Part shown: positions 1-10,929 of the stretch, in pieces
How positions within the stretch are numbered: position 1 is the stretch's first letter
How the letters are laid out: each line of letters starts with the position of its first letter
Assembly: GCF_049243985.1 (NCBI RefSeq)
Contig: NC_135376.1
Coordinates: 27,400,001 to 27,464,000 of the forward strand
Length of the DNA: 64,000 bases
DNA from: Paroedura picta
Lineage: Eukaryota; Chordata; Lepidosauria; Squamata; Gekkonidae
Reading direction: 5' to 3'
Notes under the pieces: model-generated
Database searches by the model: none
The model's input: the letters and a program-made list of their open reading frames with translations, nothing else
What the model was told of the DNA's origin: nothing
Program-made: the position numbers and the translations under genes

Positions 1-145
1 TCGGTCCTGGTAGCCATTGTTATCATTCTGATGTTATTATATTATACTATGAATTTACACTAATATCCCTAGGTTTTATGTAAGCCGCCCTGAGCCTCAG
101 GGGAAAGTGGTATAGAAATATAAGTAATAAATAAATAAGTTACTT
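1..145 (+). repeat. LINE 3' tail (CR1/L2 type)
   Basis: This ends in the 'taagccgccctgagcctcag' type of sequence followed by a short A/T-rich tail of aataaataaataa units. The same terminal sequence recurs at 62649-62697, which marks it as the 3' end of a dispersed LINE family. It lies in the intron before the last GK5 exon. The LINE subfamily is not determined. Confidence 0.6.
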
Positions 146-643
146 CTCTATATAGAATAAGCTGTGATGGGACATCATGAATGTGAATGTAAATGCAATA
201 GGGTCCTTCCTGGGGCCTGAAATTTGTCCTAGTAGAACTTTAGCTTCATGGAGTACACATGTCTATACACTAGTAGCACACACATTTAACTCTAAATTGA
301 GTATCACTAGTGTATGTGTGACAACTTAAATGTTTTAGGGCCTGCAATAATACTGGTCTAAATTAGACTGATAGCTGACAAGTATTCGTAAGATTTGCCT
401 TGTTAATTGTCCCTCAGAAGAACAAGCGAAGCTCATGAATATCATTTTTGTGAATACTAACAACTAAATTGGGTTCATTTTCTGTAAATTTAAAATTTAG
501 AATCATGCCAGTTATGTAAAAATGTTATTTCTAAATTCCTTTCTTCATTCTGCCAATCCAACAGGATTCATGCATTCGTCTGCATTTGTTACTGATACTA
601 AGTTACAACCTGAAGAATGATTATACTTTGTTTTTATTTATAG
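146..643 (+). other. GK5 last intron (3' part)
   Basis: AT-rich intron sequence ending in a pyrimidine-rich tract and an AG acceptor at 642-643. Apart from the LINE tail before it, I recognise nothing in it. Confidence 0.7.
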
Positions 644-795
644 GATTTTGGAGTGACAAAGAGGAACTAAAGAAGCTGAGGCAAATTGATGTGGTTTTTA
701 AGCCACAGAAGGGGCCAAAGGAATATGAGCTTGCTATGAGCAACTGGACAAAAGCCGTTCAACGTTCTCTACACTGGTATAGCCAGATAGCATAG
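644..795 (+). CDS. GK5: Last coding exon of glycerol kinase 5
   Basis: The exon follows a 'tttatttatag' acceptor and encodes GFWSDKEELKKLRQ, a Lys-rich stretch (VVFKPQKGPKEYE) and a W-x-x-AVQRSLHWYSQ end, then a TAG stop at 793-795. This matches the C-terminus of GK5, a FGGY-family sugar/glycerol kinase; the first Gly codon is split across the intron. The kinase core lies to the left of the window, so no catalytic residues can be checked. GK5 is transcribed in the same direction as TFDP2, about 6 kb upstream, matching the GK5-TFDP2 neighbourhood of other vertebrates. Family substrate use is ATP plus glycerol, but the exact role of GK5 is less settled than that of GK. Confidence 0.9.
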
Positions 796-822
796 TAATG
801 GGATAAGTGCAAAAGTCTAGAC

Positions 823-935
823 CAGGGGTAGTCAACCTGTGGTCCTCCAGATGTTCATGGACTACAATTCCCATGAGCCCCCCATGAGTCCCTGCCAGCA
901 ATTGCATCTGGAGGACCACAGGTTGACTACCCTTG
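823..935. mobile_element. Palindromic hAT-type MITE, copy 1
   Basis: Both arms read 'caggggtagtcaacctgtgg' inward and are nearly perfect inverted copies, so the element is one hairpin. It is flanked by identical 8-bp duplications 'gtctagac' (815-822 and 936-943), the length typical of hAT transposition. The centre is shortened and rearranged compared with the other copies. No coding capacity. Confidence 0.9.
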
Positions 936-1876
936 GTCTAGACTTTCTATGAAACAATGGTTTACTAGGACAATAAATTCTGCTTTACAGTAGCAAATAT
1001 TGTACTTCATATGAACAGTTACTAATCCTATATCAGTTATCCAAATGAAACATCTGTGATCTTCAGTGGCTACCATATAACGTTGAAGAAGGTTGAATAC
1101 CACTGTTCCTTGTGGTTCCAAGGGATGACTTCCTGTAGGAGAAGCAGAGGACACTTTGGCATTTTTCTGCTAGTTTGTGATTTCACCATCCATCATGATC
1201 TCTACAAAATGTTTTCTCAAGAAATGATACCAATGAACCAAGTAGCAAGATGACCTATTTTTAAAATGATGTCGTTTTTGATCTGTCATGCCTGACATGA
1301 TTTTCATTGTTGATTAGAAATCAGTCAGCCATCTGCACTGCTTAAGAAGCAGAAAAGGGTCTTGTTTGTGTAGTATTGCTCCTGATGCTTTACCTCAGTT
1401 GTTAAATTCCAAATGGACAAAGTCCTTGCAAATTTGTAATTTTATGTAAATAGATATCTGAACAGATCAGGGTGGCTTTGTGCTCCACAATAGGGTGGGT
1501 TTGACAGCACAACATATATTTTAACCCATGTTCCAATTCTAAGTATTGCTTTTACCTGTTTCCCCCCCAGAGTTTCAACACAGTACCCCAATCACTGACA
1601 ACCTCCCACCCCAATCATTAAAAACATGTGCTACCTCATAGTTTGTATGCAATAGTACACATGCACCAGATGTTTTCTGTTGGCAGCTCTCTACTTAAAA
1701 CTCATGTGAGCATCTGCTGCACTGTCAGGGTATATCCTCCAAAGCATCCTCCAGGACCTCTTTGTGGAGGTCTTGACAGACTAGAGAGGGGAAGGAGTTA
1801 ACAGCACCCTTGATGTTCCTCCTCCCTTTCCACTGTAGCCCATTGTATGGCAGAAGGACTAGCATATCCTCCTAGG

Positions 1877-2012
1877 CAGGGGTAGTCAACCTGTGGTCCT
1901 CCAGATGTTCATGGACCACAATTCCCATGAGCCCCTGCCAGCAAATGCTGGCAGAGGCTCATGGGAATTGTAGTCCATGGACATCTGGAAGACCACAGGT
2001 TGACTACCCCTG
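1877..2012. mobile_element. Palindromic hAT-type MITE, copy 2
   Basis: Same family as 823-935, near full length (136 bp), with the 'ccagcaaatgctgg' centre. Exact 8-bp duplications 'ctcctagg' lie at 1869-1876 and 2013-2020. Confidence 0.92.
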
Positions 2013-3767
2013 CTCCTAGGCCTATGTCACTAACCCTTATGAGGGAGACTTCTGGGATATGCCTGCCCCTCTTCCTGCCTCCTTTAGGGTTACCCCACCC
2101 TTCTGGAATCCTTGCCAATCTGGTTGGCCTCCGCATCTCCACTCTTAAAGAGCTGCCCCACCTCTCCCCAGCTCATTGGTGCCAGCACATTAAGACTCAG
2201 AGCTGCCTCATGCAGTGGTGGTTCCCCTCTTCCCCAGAATTCTGTTTTATGCTCCACGCGGCCCTCTCCATCTCTACTTCCAAAGCTGTTTTTTTAATAA
2301 GCCTGGAGATTATAGTTAAAAAGAATATAAGGAGCTGCTCAATGGGAAATGCCCAAATGCTTTCCAGCAATGGGTAGTGTCCTATGAAGCAGGAGTGGAA
2401 AATGATCTTTCTCACATTCCCCAGCCACCCTCTTCCCCCCCCCAAAAAACCTTCCTTGTTCGGAGGTACGGCAGCCTCATGAACAAAATGCCATGGGGCA
2501 CCGGTGGCTACAGCAAAGACGGTGATTCAGGTGACATTGCCCCCATGTGGAGATGGCCTCTCCATGAGTGGAAGACAAGGAGGAACTATGTTGCTGATTT
2601 CCCCATCCTTGCAGCAGCCACACATCTGTCCATTTATCCATACTGCTCCTGTGACTTCCAGTACCAGGTTTTCAGAGATTTCAAGGTTGGTGGGGAACAG
2701 GAAAGGCCCCATGTCTTCAGGTGCCAATAATGTACTGTGTATGGAATTCAGACATATTTAAAAATGTTATTGTAATGCATTTTTAGCATTGAAAGCACAA
2801 CATTTTATCCCTGGAAACAGCTAATGAGTCTTATATGGAGTAGTCCTCGATGTTGTAGGCATCTGTTGGTTTGTGCCAACTCTTCTGCCATTTTAAGTAC
2901 TCTGAAGAGTTTCTGTTTGCTTTGGGATCAGTGAGTTATTGTAAAAAAAATAAAAGAGGCACTTACTGTCAATTCGCTATTTTGATTTCAGCTGTAATAC
3001 AGTAATATATACTTGCTTTGGGATAGGAATAGGAATCTTTCTCCACAAGGCAATGTCCCTCATCCTCTGGGCTCTATATATTACGCTACAGACATGTAGT
3101 GGAAATTGTAGGCGAACCATATATTTTGTAGAATGATACATTAAAAAAATCCTCTCTAGCACATGCCTTTCTAGATCGTAGTGATAGCATGCAAATGCAA
3201 TTATGAAAATAAAATGTTACATTGCGCTAATTGCAGAATGTGGGGTTCCACAGATTTTTGAATGCAAAATTCTGAATAAGCCTGCCATATGTTACCATTA
3301 AGTGCCTGAATGGGAATGGGGCACAAACAGAATTTTACATGACAGATGTGAACAGGATTATTTTCTTTGTATTTGAGACATCAGCATATCCTGTGAACTT
3401 TATTGTTAATTAGTTATTTTTATCTGGATCTGTTACATACTTTTTCCATATTCTAGACTACTCTTCCTGGGTGAACTTGAACTTCTCAGGTGAGCTTGCG
3501 GTGGGGCATGCACATTTATGTGTAAACATTTCAGAATGAAGTTTGAATACCGTTTTATCTTATTGTGGGCCAGTTTCATGGGAATCAATTTGGTCTGACT
3601 GTCTTGAAGTTGCAGAAATGTAACCTACCAGGTTTCTAATCCTGTAACAGAAGAATTGTATTATACTGTTTTAAGTTAATTATGGTGATTAAAATTGTAA
3701 CCACTATATTGTCTTTAAAGCATCTTTAATAATATTTGATAACTTCTAATTTGCAGATAATTTAACT

Positions 3768-4120
3768 CAGTGGTCCCCAACCTTTTTATCACCAGGGGCC
3801 GGTCAACGCTTGACAATTTTACTGAAGTCTGGGGGGGGGGGTAGTCTTTTGCCGAGGGACGTCGCTGCCGCCTAAGCCCCTGCTCCGCTTGCTTTCCTGC
3901 TGGTGCACCTGACTTCCCACCGTCCACTGGGGGGCACTGCCAGCAGCAGCTGCTCAGTGCCACACCAAGGGGGAGCCCCACCCATTGCGGCTTCTGGAGA
4001 GCACCAAAAGTGAGCCAGCGGCAGAGTGGCAGGGCAGCCCCCGAGGCAGCAGCCGGGGAGGAAGACAAGGAGGAGCCACGGACCGGTACCAGTCCATGGA
4101 CCGGGGATTGGGGACCACTG
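3768..4120. mobile_element. Non-autonomous hAT element, GC-rich
   Basis: Begins 'cagtggtccccaacc' and ends 'ggttggggaccactg'-like: 'gattggggaccactg', which are hAT-style CAG...CTG inverted termini. Exact 8-bp duplications 'atttaact' lie at 3760-3767 and 4121-4128. It is 353 bp, GC-rich inside, with a G run at 3831-3841 and no transposase. It is the same size class and has the same termini as 36468-36817. Confidence 0.88.
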
Positions 4121-5784
4121 ATTTAACTGCATTAAATATTTTTACTGTGCGGTTCATTTTATAAATTAATAAAAAAATAGGGTATTCCTTTAAAAGTCTG
4201 ACTATAGAAGACATCATATACTGTAAGAGCATTCATCAAACACTGACTTAGTGGTGGTCCCTGGCCACAGAGAGATTTGCCTGGTCTTGACTAGAGCCAG
4301 GACCTTTTTGACTCTGGCTCCTACCTGGTGAAATGAGCTGCTGGTGGACATCTAGGCCCTGACGGATTTAGGATCATCATTACATTAGGCTTCCCTCTCT
4401 CCCCTCACCTTGGTTGGCTACCCCCACCCCCATCACACACTATCTTTAAATAGGACAGGGTCCTATTAAATAAAAGAGTAAGGCCACCTGGGGAGGAGTT
4501 AGGGCGGGCCCTGTCCAGGATAAAAAGGGGGCCCAATCAGGAGCCACGAAGCGGCTCCTGATTGGGCCCTCTGAGAGTCCATCCAGGGCCAAGCAGCCAA
4601 TGGGGAGGCGTGCAAAGTGCCTTCCTATTGGCCCCTCACCAGGACGGACCAAAATTCCATTCACCCAGCCGCCAGTCTGCTCCTGACCACCACAGGGAGA
4701 GGATGTCAGCAGGGCTGCCAAGGGGGATGAGAACAGAGGCTTGGAGAGGCTGCGCCAGCCCTTTTCGCCCCAAGGCTGTCCTAACTGTCATGTCCAACTG
4801 TAAATTGCCTCAGAACCCTGACAGAGCTGGCAGGAGGCTGCAGAGTGCTCCCCCTCCCCCCCTTCAGGCCTGCTGCAACAGCCCTTCTGACAGGCTCTAA
4901 CTGAGGGAAGGAGGCCTTTCCAAGAGCAATGCAGGAGAGACTGAGGGCCTTCTTTTTGAGGGGGGGGGACTTTCCCCTTCTGCCAAACAGTTGCCTGACA
5001 GGGAAGCCACAGAAAAGCCCCTTCTCACTTAAAATACTGCTCTGGCCGTGGGTTAGACACAGCCAAGCCTTTTGTCTATCTTCTTTGCAACTCTCTGCAG
5101 ATTTGAGGCCACTGCACAGCGTTATTCTGCAGAGGAAGCTGGCTCTTTTGTCTCCTGTTTCATCTGCACAACAACCCTGTCCAGTAGGCCTCAAGTCTTT
5201 CAATTCAACAACAACCTGTGTGGGAAGCCTTAAATGTTTCTTCTCTACCACAACCCTGTCCAAAGTAGCCATTTCTGCCTGGGGAGCTGATCTTTATACT
5301 CTGCAGGTGAGCTGTAATTCCAGGAGCTCTCCAGGCCACACCTGTAGGTTGGCTACCCCTGGGTTGGAAATATTCCTGGAGGTTTGGAGGTGGGACTTCA
5401 AAATCATACAATGCCTCAGAGTCCAGCCTTCAAATGAGCCATTTTTGCCTGCAGTTGGTAGGGAGTGGTGCAGGAGTGTCCCTCCTGGCCTATGGGTTAT
5501 GGCCAGCCCTTATCAGCAACCGTTTGTATTCTGGGGCGCAGACAGGCAGACCAGCATCAGTCCTGTGAGTCTGGAAAGTGCAGGAAGATCTAAATAAATA
5601 TTTACAGCCTGAAACTAAATAGAGAACAAGTAAATGTCTGGAGACACATAGTAACTGAAATAGTAACTGGCAAATAACCTTGGCCTGGCAAATAAAAAAA
5701 CAGTATTAAAAACCTTACTAAGGTCAAGATTGCTGTGCACAAACAGTCTTCCTCTTAGGGTTGTCAGCTTCCCTGTGAGGCTCG
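4121..5784. other. Intergenic GC-rich composite repeat region
   Basis: 4440-5560 is much richer in GC than its flanks. It has a self-complementary segment at 4528-4567 (gcccaatcaggagcc then ggctcctgattgggc). It also has degenerate direct repeats around 5160-5275, where a 'cacaaccctgtcca'-like motif recurs about three times. A stretch near 5305-5360 resembles dispersed lizard repeat sequence. Open frames here on both strands overlap and have no recognisable domain. I read it as an old composite of non-autonomous elements, not a gene. Confidence 0.4.
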
Positions 5785-6032
5785 CTACCCCACCTCCCTC
5801 ATGGGGAGTCTGCTATGGGGAGAGAAGGGGAAGACGATTGGAAAATGCTTTGAGACACCTGAGGCCTGCTGGGTCACTGCAGCCCATTCCCAGTTCTCTC
5901 AGATCTCTCACAACCCTACATACCTCACAGGTTGACTATTGTGGAGAGACAAATGGAAAAGGTGTTTGTAAACCGCTTTGAGACTCCTTTGGGTAGTAAG
6001 CAATAGGGTACAAAAATCCGTTCTTCTAAGGA
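5785..6032 (+). repeat. SINE-B fragments (3' parts)
   Basis: Two partial, roughly tandem copies of the distal part of the SINE seen whole at 38122-38400, including the 'ccgctttgagactcctttgg' segment. The tRNA-like head is missing. Confidence 0.5.
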
Positions 6033-6629
6033 GCAACCATGAAAGAAGCATGTGGGCACATAACATTTTACCAACAGTGAAAATATGGGAGACAGAAGGA
6101 ACAGGGTGGACACCTGTGTACTGTGACTACCCTATGTGTATTAGGGCAGAGGGGCATTTCGGTGAATGTGGCCTAATTCACACAAGAAGGGAAATGACGC
6201 AGAACTGGGGGGAATTGGTTGCCATGTAATCTTCCCCTAAGAAGAGTCTCTAGTCTGATTTTCCCTTCACATATCTGAGGACATGGCTCTGGAAAGCTCA
6301 TCTGTAACCACTATGCCACAATTCCCAGTCCTCTCCCACACTCAACGAACATTCCACACCACAGGTTCTTGACACCCATATCTCCACACCCATGGCCTCA
6401 TTTGCCACCATGCCACCACAACCTTCCACACAACACACATGACAACCCCATGCCCTTACAGACTGGACAACTCCTCCCCTTCCTCTTCCCACTGCCAAGC
6501 TCTAGCGCATGTTGTATTCTTGGAGACAACGGGCTTTGCCCCTAGTCATCAATATTGCTGGGAAAAGCATTGCCAGCAAAACAGTGGTGCTTGAACACAA
6601 GGCGGAATGTTTTTAGCATGATACATTTT
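6033..6629. other. Intergenic, nothing recognised
   Basis: Unique-looking sequence with a C/A-rich low-complexity stretch at 6300-6500. No exon, promoter or repeat family recognised. Confidence 0.4.
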
Positions 6630-6745
6630 AATAACTTTTATTGTATCTCTGTATTGAGTGTTGGTTTTAAATGTTGTGAACTGCCCAAGGCTGCTAGGAG
6701 GGCAGATGAAGTCAATAAATTGAATGCTATTATAATAACAACTGG
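6630..6745 (+). repeat. LINE 3' tail fragment
   Basis: Has the 'gtgaactgcccaaggctgct' plus 'gtcaataaattgaa' pattern of lizard CR1/L2-type LINE ends (compare 62649-62697). Diverged. Confidence 0.45.
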
Positions 6746-6786
6746 CTCAATAATAAAAGTGACGTATTGCTTAACTTCAGAGTATT

Positions 6787-6905
6787 CTGCAGAGGTTGAA
6801 TAATGCACTTTCAATGCACTTCAGAAGTAGATTTTGCTCTTTCACAGAGGGAAATCCAGCTGCAAAACGACTGAGCAAGCGCATTATCCAACGTGTGCAG
6901 TTCAA
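6787..6905. mobile_element. Diverged palindromic MITE, second family
   Basis: Left arm 'aataatgcactttcaatgca' and right arm 'gcgcattatccaacgtgtgc' are imperfect inverted copies. A clearer member of the family is at 11317-11440. The edges are approximate and no duplication is resolved. It lies directly upstream of the TFDP2 CpG island. Confidence 0.6.
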
Positions 6906-6989
6906 GTATTCAGGTTTCAATCTCAGGCGGACCACAAGTCCTTCCCTCCCTGAAAAACGAGCCCTTTTAAGGGAGGTCTCTGCCAGGTG

Positions 6990-8050
6990 AGGCAGTTGAG
7001 GGGGGCGGGGGGGGGGAGGAAACAGGTCTGAAGGGGGAACTTCAGCAGCGAGGCCACCTCCTGACCGAGAGGGCAACGGCCGCCCCTCGGGGCTCCTCAG
7101 CCTCGGAGTCAGGGAGCGCGGGCCCCCGCCCCGTAGCCCCGCCCTCGCCTTCCGAGCGGCCAGTTGGCTGCGTCCACAGAGCCAGGCGCGCCAATAGGAA
7201 TCGGGAGGCGCCTGAGCTCACGCGAAGCCGCCGGCCAATGACGGAGCGCCGTTGCCAGACGCCGCCAAGCTTGTGCGGGGGAGAGCGAGCGAGCGAGCCT
7301 GCTCCAGTCGAAGGGGCGAGCGGGGCGCGGGGCGGAGGTAGGCGGGGTCAGGGAGGCGCTCGGCGCGGTCTCCCCTGAGCGAAGCCTGCGGGCGGCTTCA
7401 CCTCCCTCTCACTGTCCCGCCGCGTGAGTTGGGGGCGCCGCCGTCAGCTGCGGCAGGCCCCGCCGCCCCTCCTTCCCCGGGGCTCTTGGAGCCGTGAGGG
7501 GGCTGCGGCCGCTTCCGACGACCCACCTCCCGGCCCTGCAGCGCGCCTCGGGGTGGTCGCAACTCCCTGCGGAGGCTGGTCCTCCCCACTTCCGCGTCCC
7601 CTCCCCTTCCTCCGGCTCCGGCTGTTTGCTTCCCTGGCCCGGCCGGGGTTGGCCGCCTTCCGACGCGGCGCCTCCCGCTGGCTGGCTCTTGCCCTTGTGC
7701 TGCCTCCCCTCCGGCCTCGCCCCCTCGCGGAGGAGCCCCGAGCACGTCTTTCGCCGCCCAGTCCGGGCCTCGACAGCGCGGTCGCCGGGCCCTCTGGCGC
7801 CGTCGCTGCCGGCTGCCAAGTGCGTACCGAAGGCTGCGTCTCGACGGGGCCTTTTTGTTTCCGGCCACAACTGGAGCCGCGTTTGTGAGGCTGGCCCGCT
7901 CGGAGGCTGCCCTTGGCGGCGCCTTGCCCGACATCTCCCAGTGGGGGGTCGTTTTCAAGGGAAGGACTTGACAGCGGGGTTGGCTCGGGGAGTAATAGGA
8001 GAAAACCACCCCCCGAAGGTCGCTGCAGCCCATCTGCACTGGAAGGCTTG
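6990..8050 (+). promoter_or_regulatory. TFDP2: TFDP2 CpG-island promoter and 5' exon region
   Basis: About 1 kb of dense CpG and high GC in an otherwise AT-rich window. Two CCAAT boxes lie at about 7190 (gccaatagg) and 7234 (ggccaatgacgg, next to a CRE-like half site), with GC boxes near 7325-7345 (ggggcgg, ggcgggg) and no TATA box. This is a housekeeping-type promoter; NF-Y and Sp1 binding are inferred. A strong donor-like 'gcgtgagt' near 7421-7428 could end a non-coding first exon starting around 7260-7400. GK5 ends 6 kb upstream on the same strand, so the island most likely serves TFDP2. The long open frames inside it are by-products of GC richness. Transcription start and exon 1 edges are not proven. 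Confidence 0.75.
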
Positions 8051-8458
8051 TAAAAATATGATGAAACCGGGCCTCACCGGTTTCCTTTAACTTGCCTTGT
8101 GTCCTCCTATGGCTAAAATGGTCTTAGAGAATGTTTGCTAAAGAAGTAGTTCACATTTTAAAAACTAACACTGTGGGATGGGGGGGGGAGTTAATTTTGC
8201 TTTCTGCTTCTTCCCGCCCAGTGCAGTTCCAGACTTCCAATCAGCAGTTGACAATGCAACTTTGTTTGATTACTAATGTGTGTGTCAACCCTATCTGCTG
8301 CTGTGCAAAGCATTTGTGGATTGGGACAAAGGATTATTACTTTTTTTTTTTGAAGAGTAATTCTTTTCCTGTGTCTTATGCCCTTTTACTTTTTACAGTT
8401 GTTGAGCCAGTACTTTGTCTTGTAAATTGAAAGCCCAGTGTTCCTCTGCTTGATTTAA

Positions 8459-8935
8459 GACAGTAGCTGCCTTCTTTCATATGGAGCTCAAGGCGGTGTC
8501 ACAGTTTAGGTAAATTAATAAAATATGTCCCTAAGTGAAACCATCTTACACTGCCTCCTAAAGAGTGAGGGGGCTTGGAGCACCTTCCTGGGGAGGTTTG
8601 TTCCATAATTGGATGGCTGCTACTGATGTATCCACCACACAAGCTTTGAATGGTGGAACAGTCAGGAGTGTCTCTCCTTGTGATCTTTATTCCCAGGCAA
8701 GAACATATGGCAGAAGACTGTCTCTTAGATACCCTGGTCTCATTCTGTGTAGGGCTGAAAGGTCAGAATGAACAATTTGAATTGGACTCAGAGCAGATAA
8801 GTTGTCCTTGTAATTGCCATAGTTATTGGAGTCACATGCTTCTGTATGCTGGCCCCAACTGCAGTATAGCCATAGTATTCTGTACTTGCTGCAGGTTCAG
8901 ACGTCCTTCAAGGGTAGCCCCATGTAAGGCACATG
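8459..8935 (-). repeat. Diverged LINE 3' fragment, tentative
   Basis: Segments such as 'gagctcaaggcggtgt' and the 'ttcctggggaggtttgttcc' stretch resemble the reverse complement of lizard CR1/L2 LINE 3' regions such as 51775-52500. Very diverged. Confidence 0.3.
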
Positions 8936-9065
8936 GCAGGAGGTTATGCTAGATGCAACTTAGGTATGAATCAGTTAACACAGCTGCCTCATCAACTGAA
9001 GCTGGGCAAAAGCAATCCAAGATACCAAAGCTCCTCGGTTTTCTAATATGAGTGCTATGATAGTA

Positions 9066-9364
9066 AAGGTAAAGGTATCCCCTGTGCAAGCACCGCGTCA
9101 TGTCTGACCCTTGGGGTGACACCCTCTAGCGTTTTCATGGCAGACTCAATACGGGGTGGTTTGCCAGTGCCTTCCCCAGTCATTACCGTTTACCCCCCAG
9201 CAAGCTGGGTACTCATTTTACCGACCTCGGAAGGATGGAAGGCTGAGTCAACCTTGAGCCGGCTGCTGGGATTGAACTCCCAGCCTCATGGGCAGACAGC
9301 TTCAGACAGCATATCGCTGCCTTACCACTCTGCACCACAAGAGGCTCTTACTACAAGAGGTTCT
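9066..9364 (-). mobile_element. SINE-A (tRNA-derived), full length
   Basis: On the minus strand it starts 'gagcctcttgtggtgcagag' (tRNA box A-like), has a box B-like 'gggagttcaatccca', then a long unrelated body, and ends in ACCTTT units (here aaggtaaaggta at the left). A 13-bp target duplication 'tgctatgatagta' lies at 9053-9065 and 9365-9377, so L1-style retroposition edges are clear. Other copies: 28141-28420 and 53439-53722. Confidence 0.88.
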
Positions 9365-9604
9365 TGCTATGATAGTACCATCTCTTTATTAAGTTAGGTT
9401 TTTAAAAGTTCCATCAACTCTTAAAAGTTGCTGAATTAGATGAAAGAAAGCATCAGAGAGGAATGGTTAGATTTTGGGTGTCAGGTGGAACTGCTCAGTG
9501 TGGCTAATGAGAGGTGACATTTAGACTTTGGGGTCCTTCATTTAGTACATCTCTCATGACAAAAATAATCTCAAAACAACTAAGTGAAAAAATGAGTTCA
9601 GTAG

Positions 9605-9830
9605 CTTAGAATCATAGAGTTGGAAGGGACCTCCAGGATCATGTAGTCCAACCCCCAGCACAATGCAGGAACCCACAGTGACCCCGGTTTCATGCCCAAG
9701 TGATCCGCCCTCAAAGAATCTCCAGAATGCAGCCTGGTCTGTAGGAAATTCACCTACCATCCCTCAGTGGTGATCAGCAATTCCCTGGATATGCAAGGAA
9801 GGGCCACGAGATAAACACTGACCCATCTCT
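9605..9830 (-). repeat. CR1 LINE 3' end
   Basis: The left edge 'agaatcatagagttggaagg' is the reverse complement of the CR1 3' terminus (ccttccaactctatgattct), which also ends the copies at 25553 and 36912. 5'-truncated, as most CR1 copies are. Confidence 0.8.
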
Positions 9831-10878
9831 TCCTGCCCACCCACTCACAATCTGCCTTGTATTAAAGCTTGTATTAAATTTGCAATTCAGGCATGACAAT
9901 AAATACATAACTTTCCAGAAAGGAAATGTACAAACAAGTTGTCATTATTGCAGTACAACAAACTTGTTGTTTCTTGCTTACTATCCAACAAACCGGTACT
10001 CGCAAATCACAAAATATAGTATATTTTTCTCCAGGTTTTCAATGAAGTCATGTCAGTAGCAGAAATTCTTGGGATGTGTGTAGTTAAAGACGTACAGAGT
10101 TCCCTTCCATCCTGAGCCTATCTGTGTACAAGAGGCAGGAAATCACATGGTGTATGTATGATGTCTCTTGTGGCAAGTATTGTAACACCAAAAGTGTTTG
10201 TCACTTTACACAGAATTATCCCGTGATTAACACTTGGCAGACTACAGAAAAGATACTAAGAAGTTGATAAGATATTCAAATTCAGTATTTGAATATTGAA
10301 TATTTTATATTGTTTATACAGATTTATGCCACAAAACAATTGGTGGCTGGGTTTTTCTTCCACTTACAGTAGCAGTTACATAGAAATCAGAATCTTTATG
10401 CATTCTTCTATGGTACAAAGTCTATGGTAGCAATTAAAAATACTTTTAAAAGAAATGTCAAGGATTCTTCCTTTAAAAGACGAGGTCATAGCTGAGAGGG
10501 CAGTCAGATTGGCTTTTTTTGGAACTGCTAAAATCTGTTCATGAAACTGAAAGGGTGCCAACTGTGAGCACTAATTAAAGAGGATACTGAGTAAAATTGC
10601 TTTGGGTAGACTTCTGGAAAACTATTACTCTGAAAATTTTCCTGTACTTTATTCAGCAACTCTTAAATTTACATGGATTAAAACACTCAGTATTTGCAGC
10701 CATTGTCAAATCACTTAAATTGTAAGTATGATGTTAAAATTCATGGTATTTAAGCAAGTTTCAATGAACTTTAAGCAAGTTTTAAAGGTACACACTATTT
10801 TGGAACATTGTCCCCTAAAAACTTTTCTGCTTTCTGTCTTATACACTAATATATTACTGTTGTTTTTTTTCATTATAG

Positions 10879-10929
10879 AGTGTGTTAATTCTTCTGAGAT
10901 GGATGAGATGGCCGTGTGTACTTTTGAAG
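10879..10929 (+). CDS. TFDP2: TFDP2 first recognised coding exon (N-terminus)
   Basis: Flanked by a T-rich 'cattatag' acceptor and a 'gaag|gtaaga' donor. The reading frame gives ..[14 protein letters not shown] plus a split Gly. The phase joins exactly to the next exon, whose first residues align with human G-N-I-S-F. Two ATGs are possible (10899 and 10908), both with G at -3 and G at +4; 10899 is used here. The peptide does not match the FIDQNLSP block expected at this position in mammalian DP-1 and DP-2. It is therefore either a diverged exon or a lineage-specific alternative first coding exon. Confidence 0.65.

Larger units (their letters stand above)
796..3767 (+). other. GK5 3' UTR and flank
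   Basis: No further coding exon is seen. Candidate AATAAA signals lie near 2948 and 3209, so the UTR may run to about 3 kb. Two palindromic MITEs sit inside it (823-935 and 1877-2012). The stretch 2040-2730 is somewhat more GC-rich and contains a chance open frame with no recognised similarity. Confidence 0.45.

Noticed and set aside
2377-2730. 117-residue open frame downstream of GK5
   Set aside because: No known similarity and no exon signals. It overlaps other frames of similar length.
4929-5597. 222-residue open frame on the plus strand and a 163-residue one on the minus strand (4781-5272)
   Set aside because: They overlap in a GC-rich, internally repetitive block and contain no recognisable domain or splice support.
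6990-8050. Bidirectional promoter for GK5 and TFDP2
   Set aside because: GK5 ends, not starts, upstream and is on the same strand.
7398-8090. Long open frames on both strands in the CpG island
   Set aside because: Stop codons are rare in such GC-rich DNA; the peptides are Pro/Arg/Gly-rich and mutually overlapping.
9066-9364. tRNA genes suggested by box A/B-like motifs here and in other SINEs
   Set aside because: They do not fold as complete tRNAs and are heads of dispersed SINEs with target duplications.
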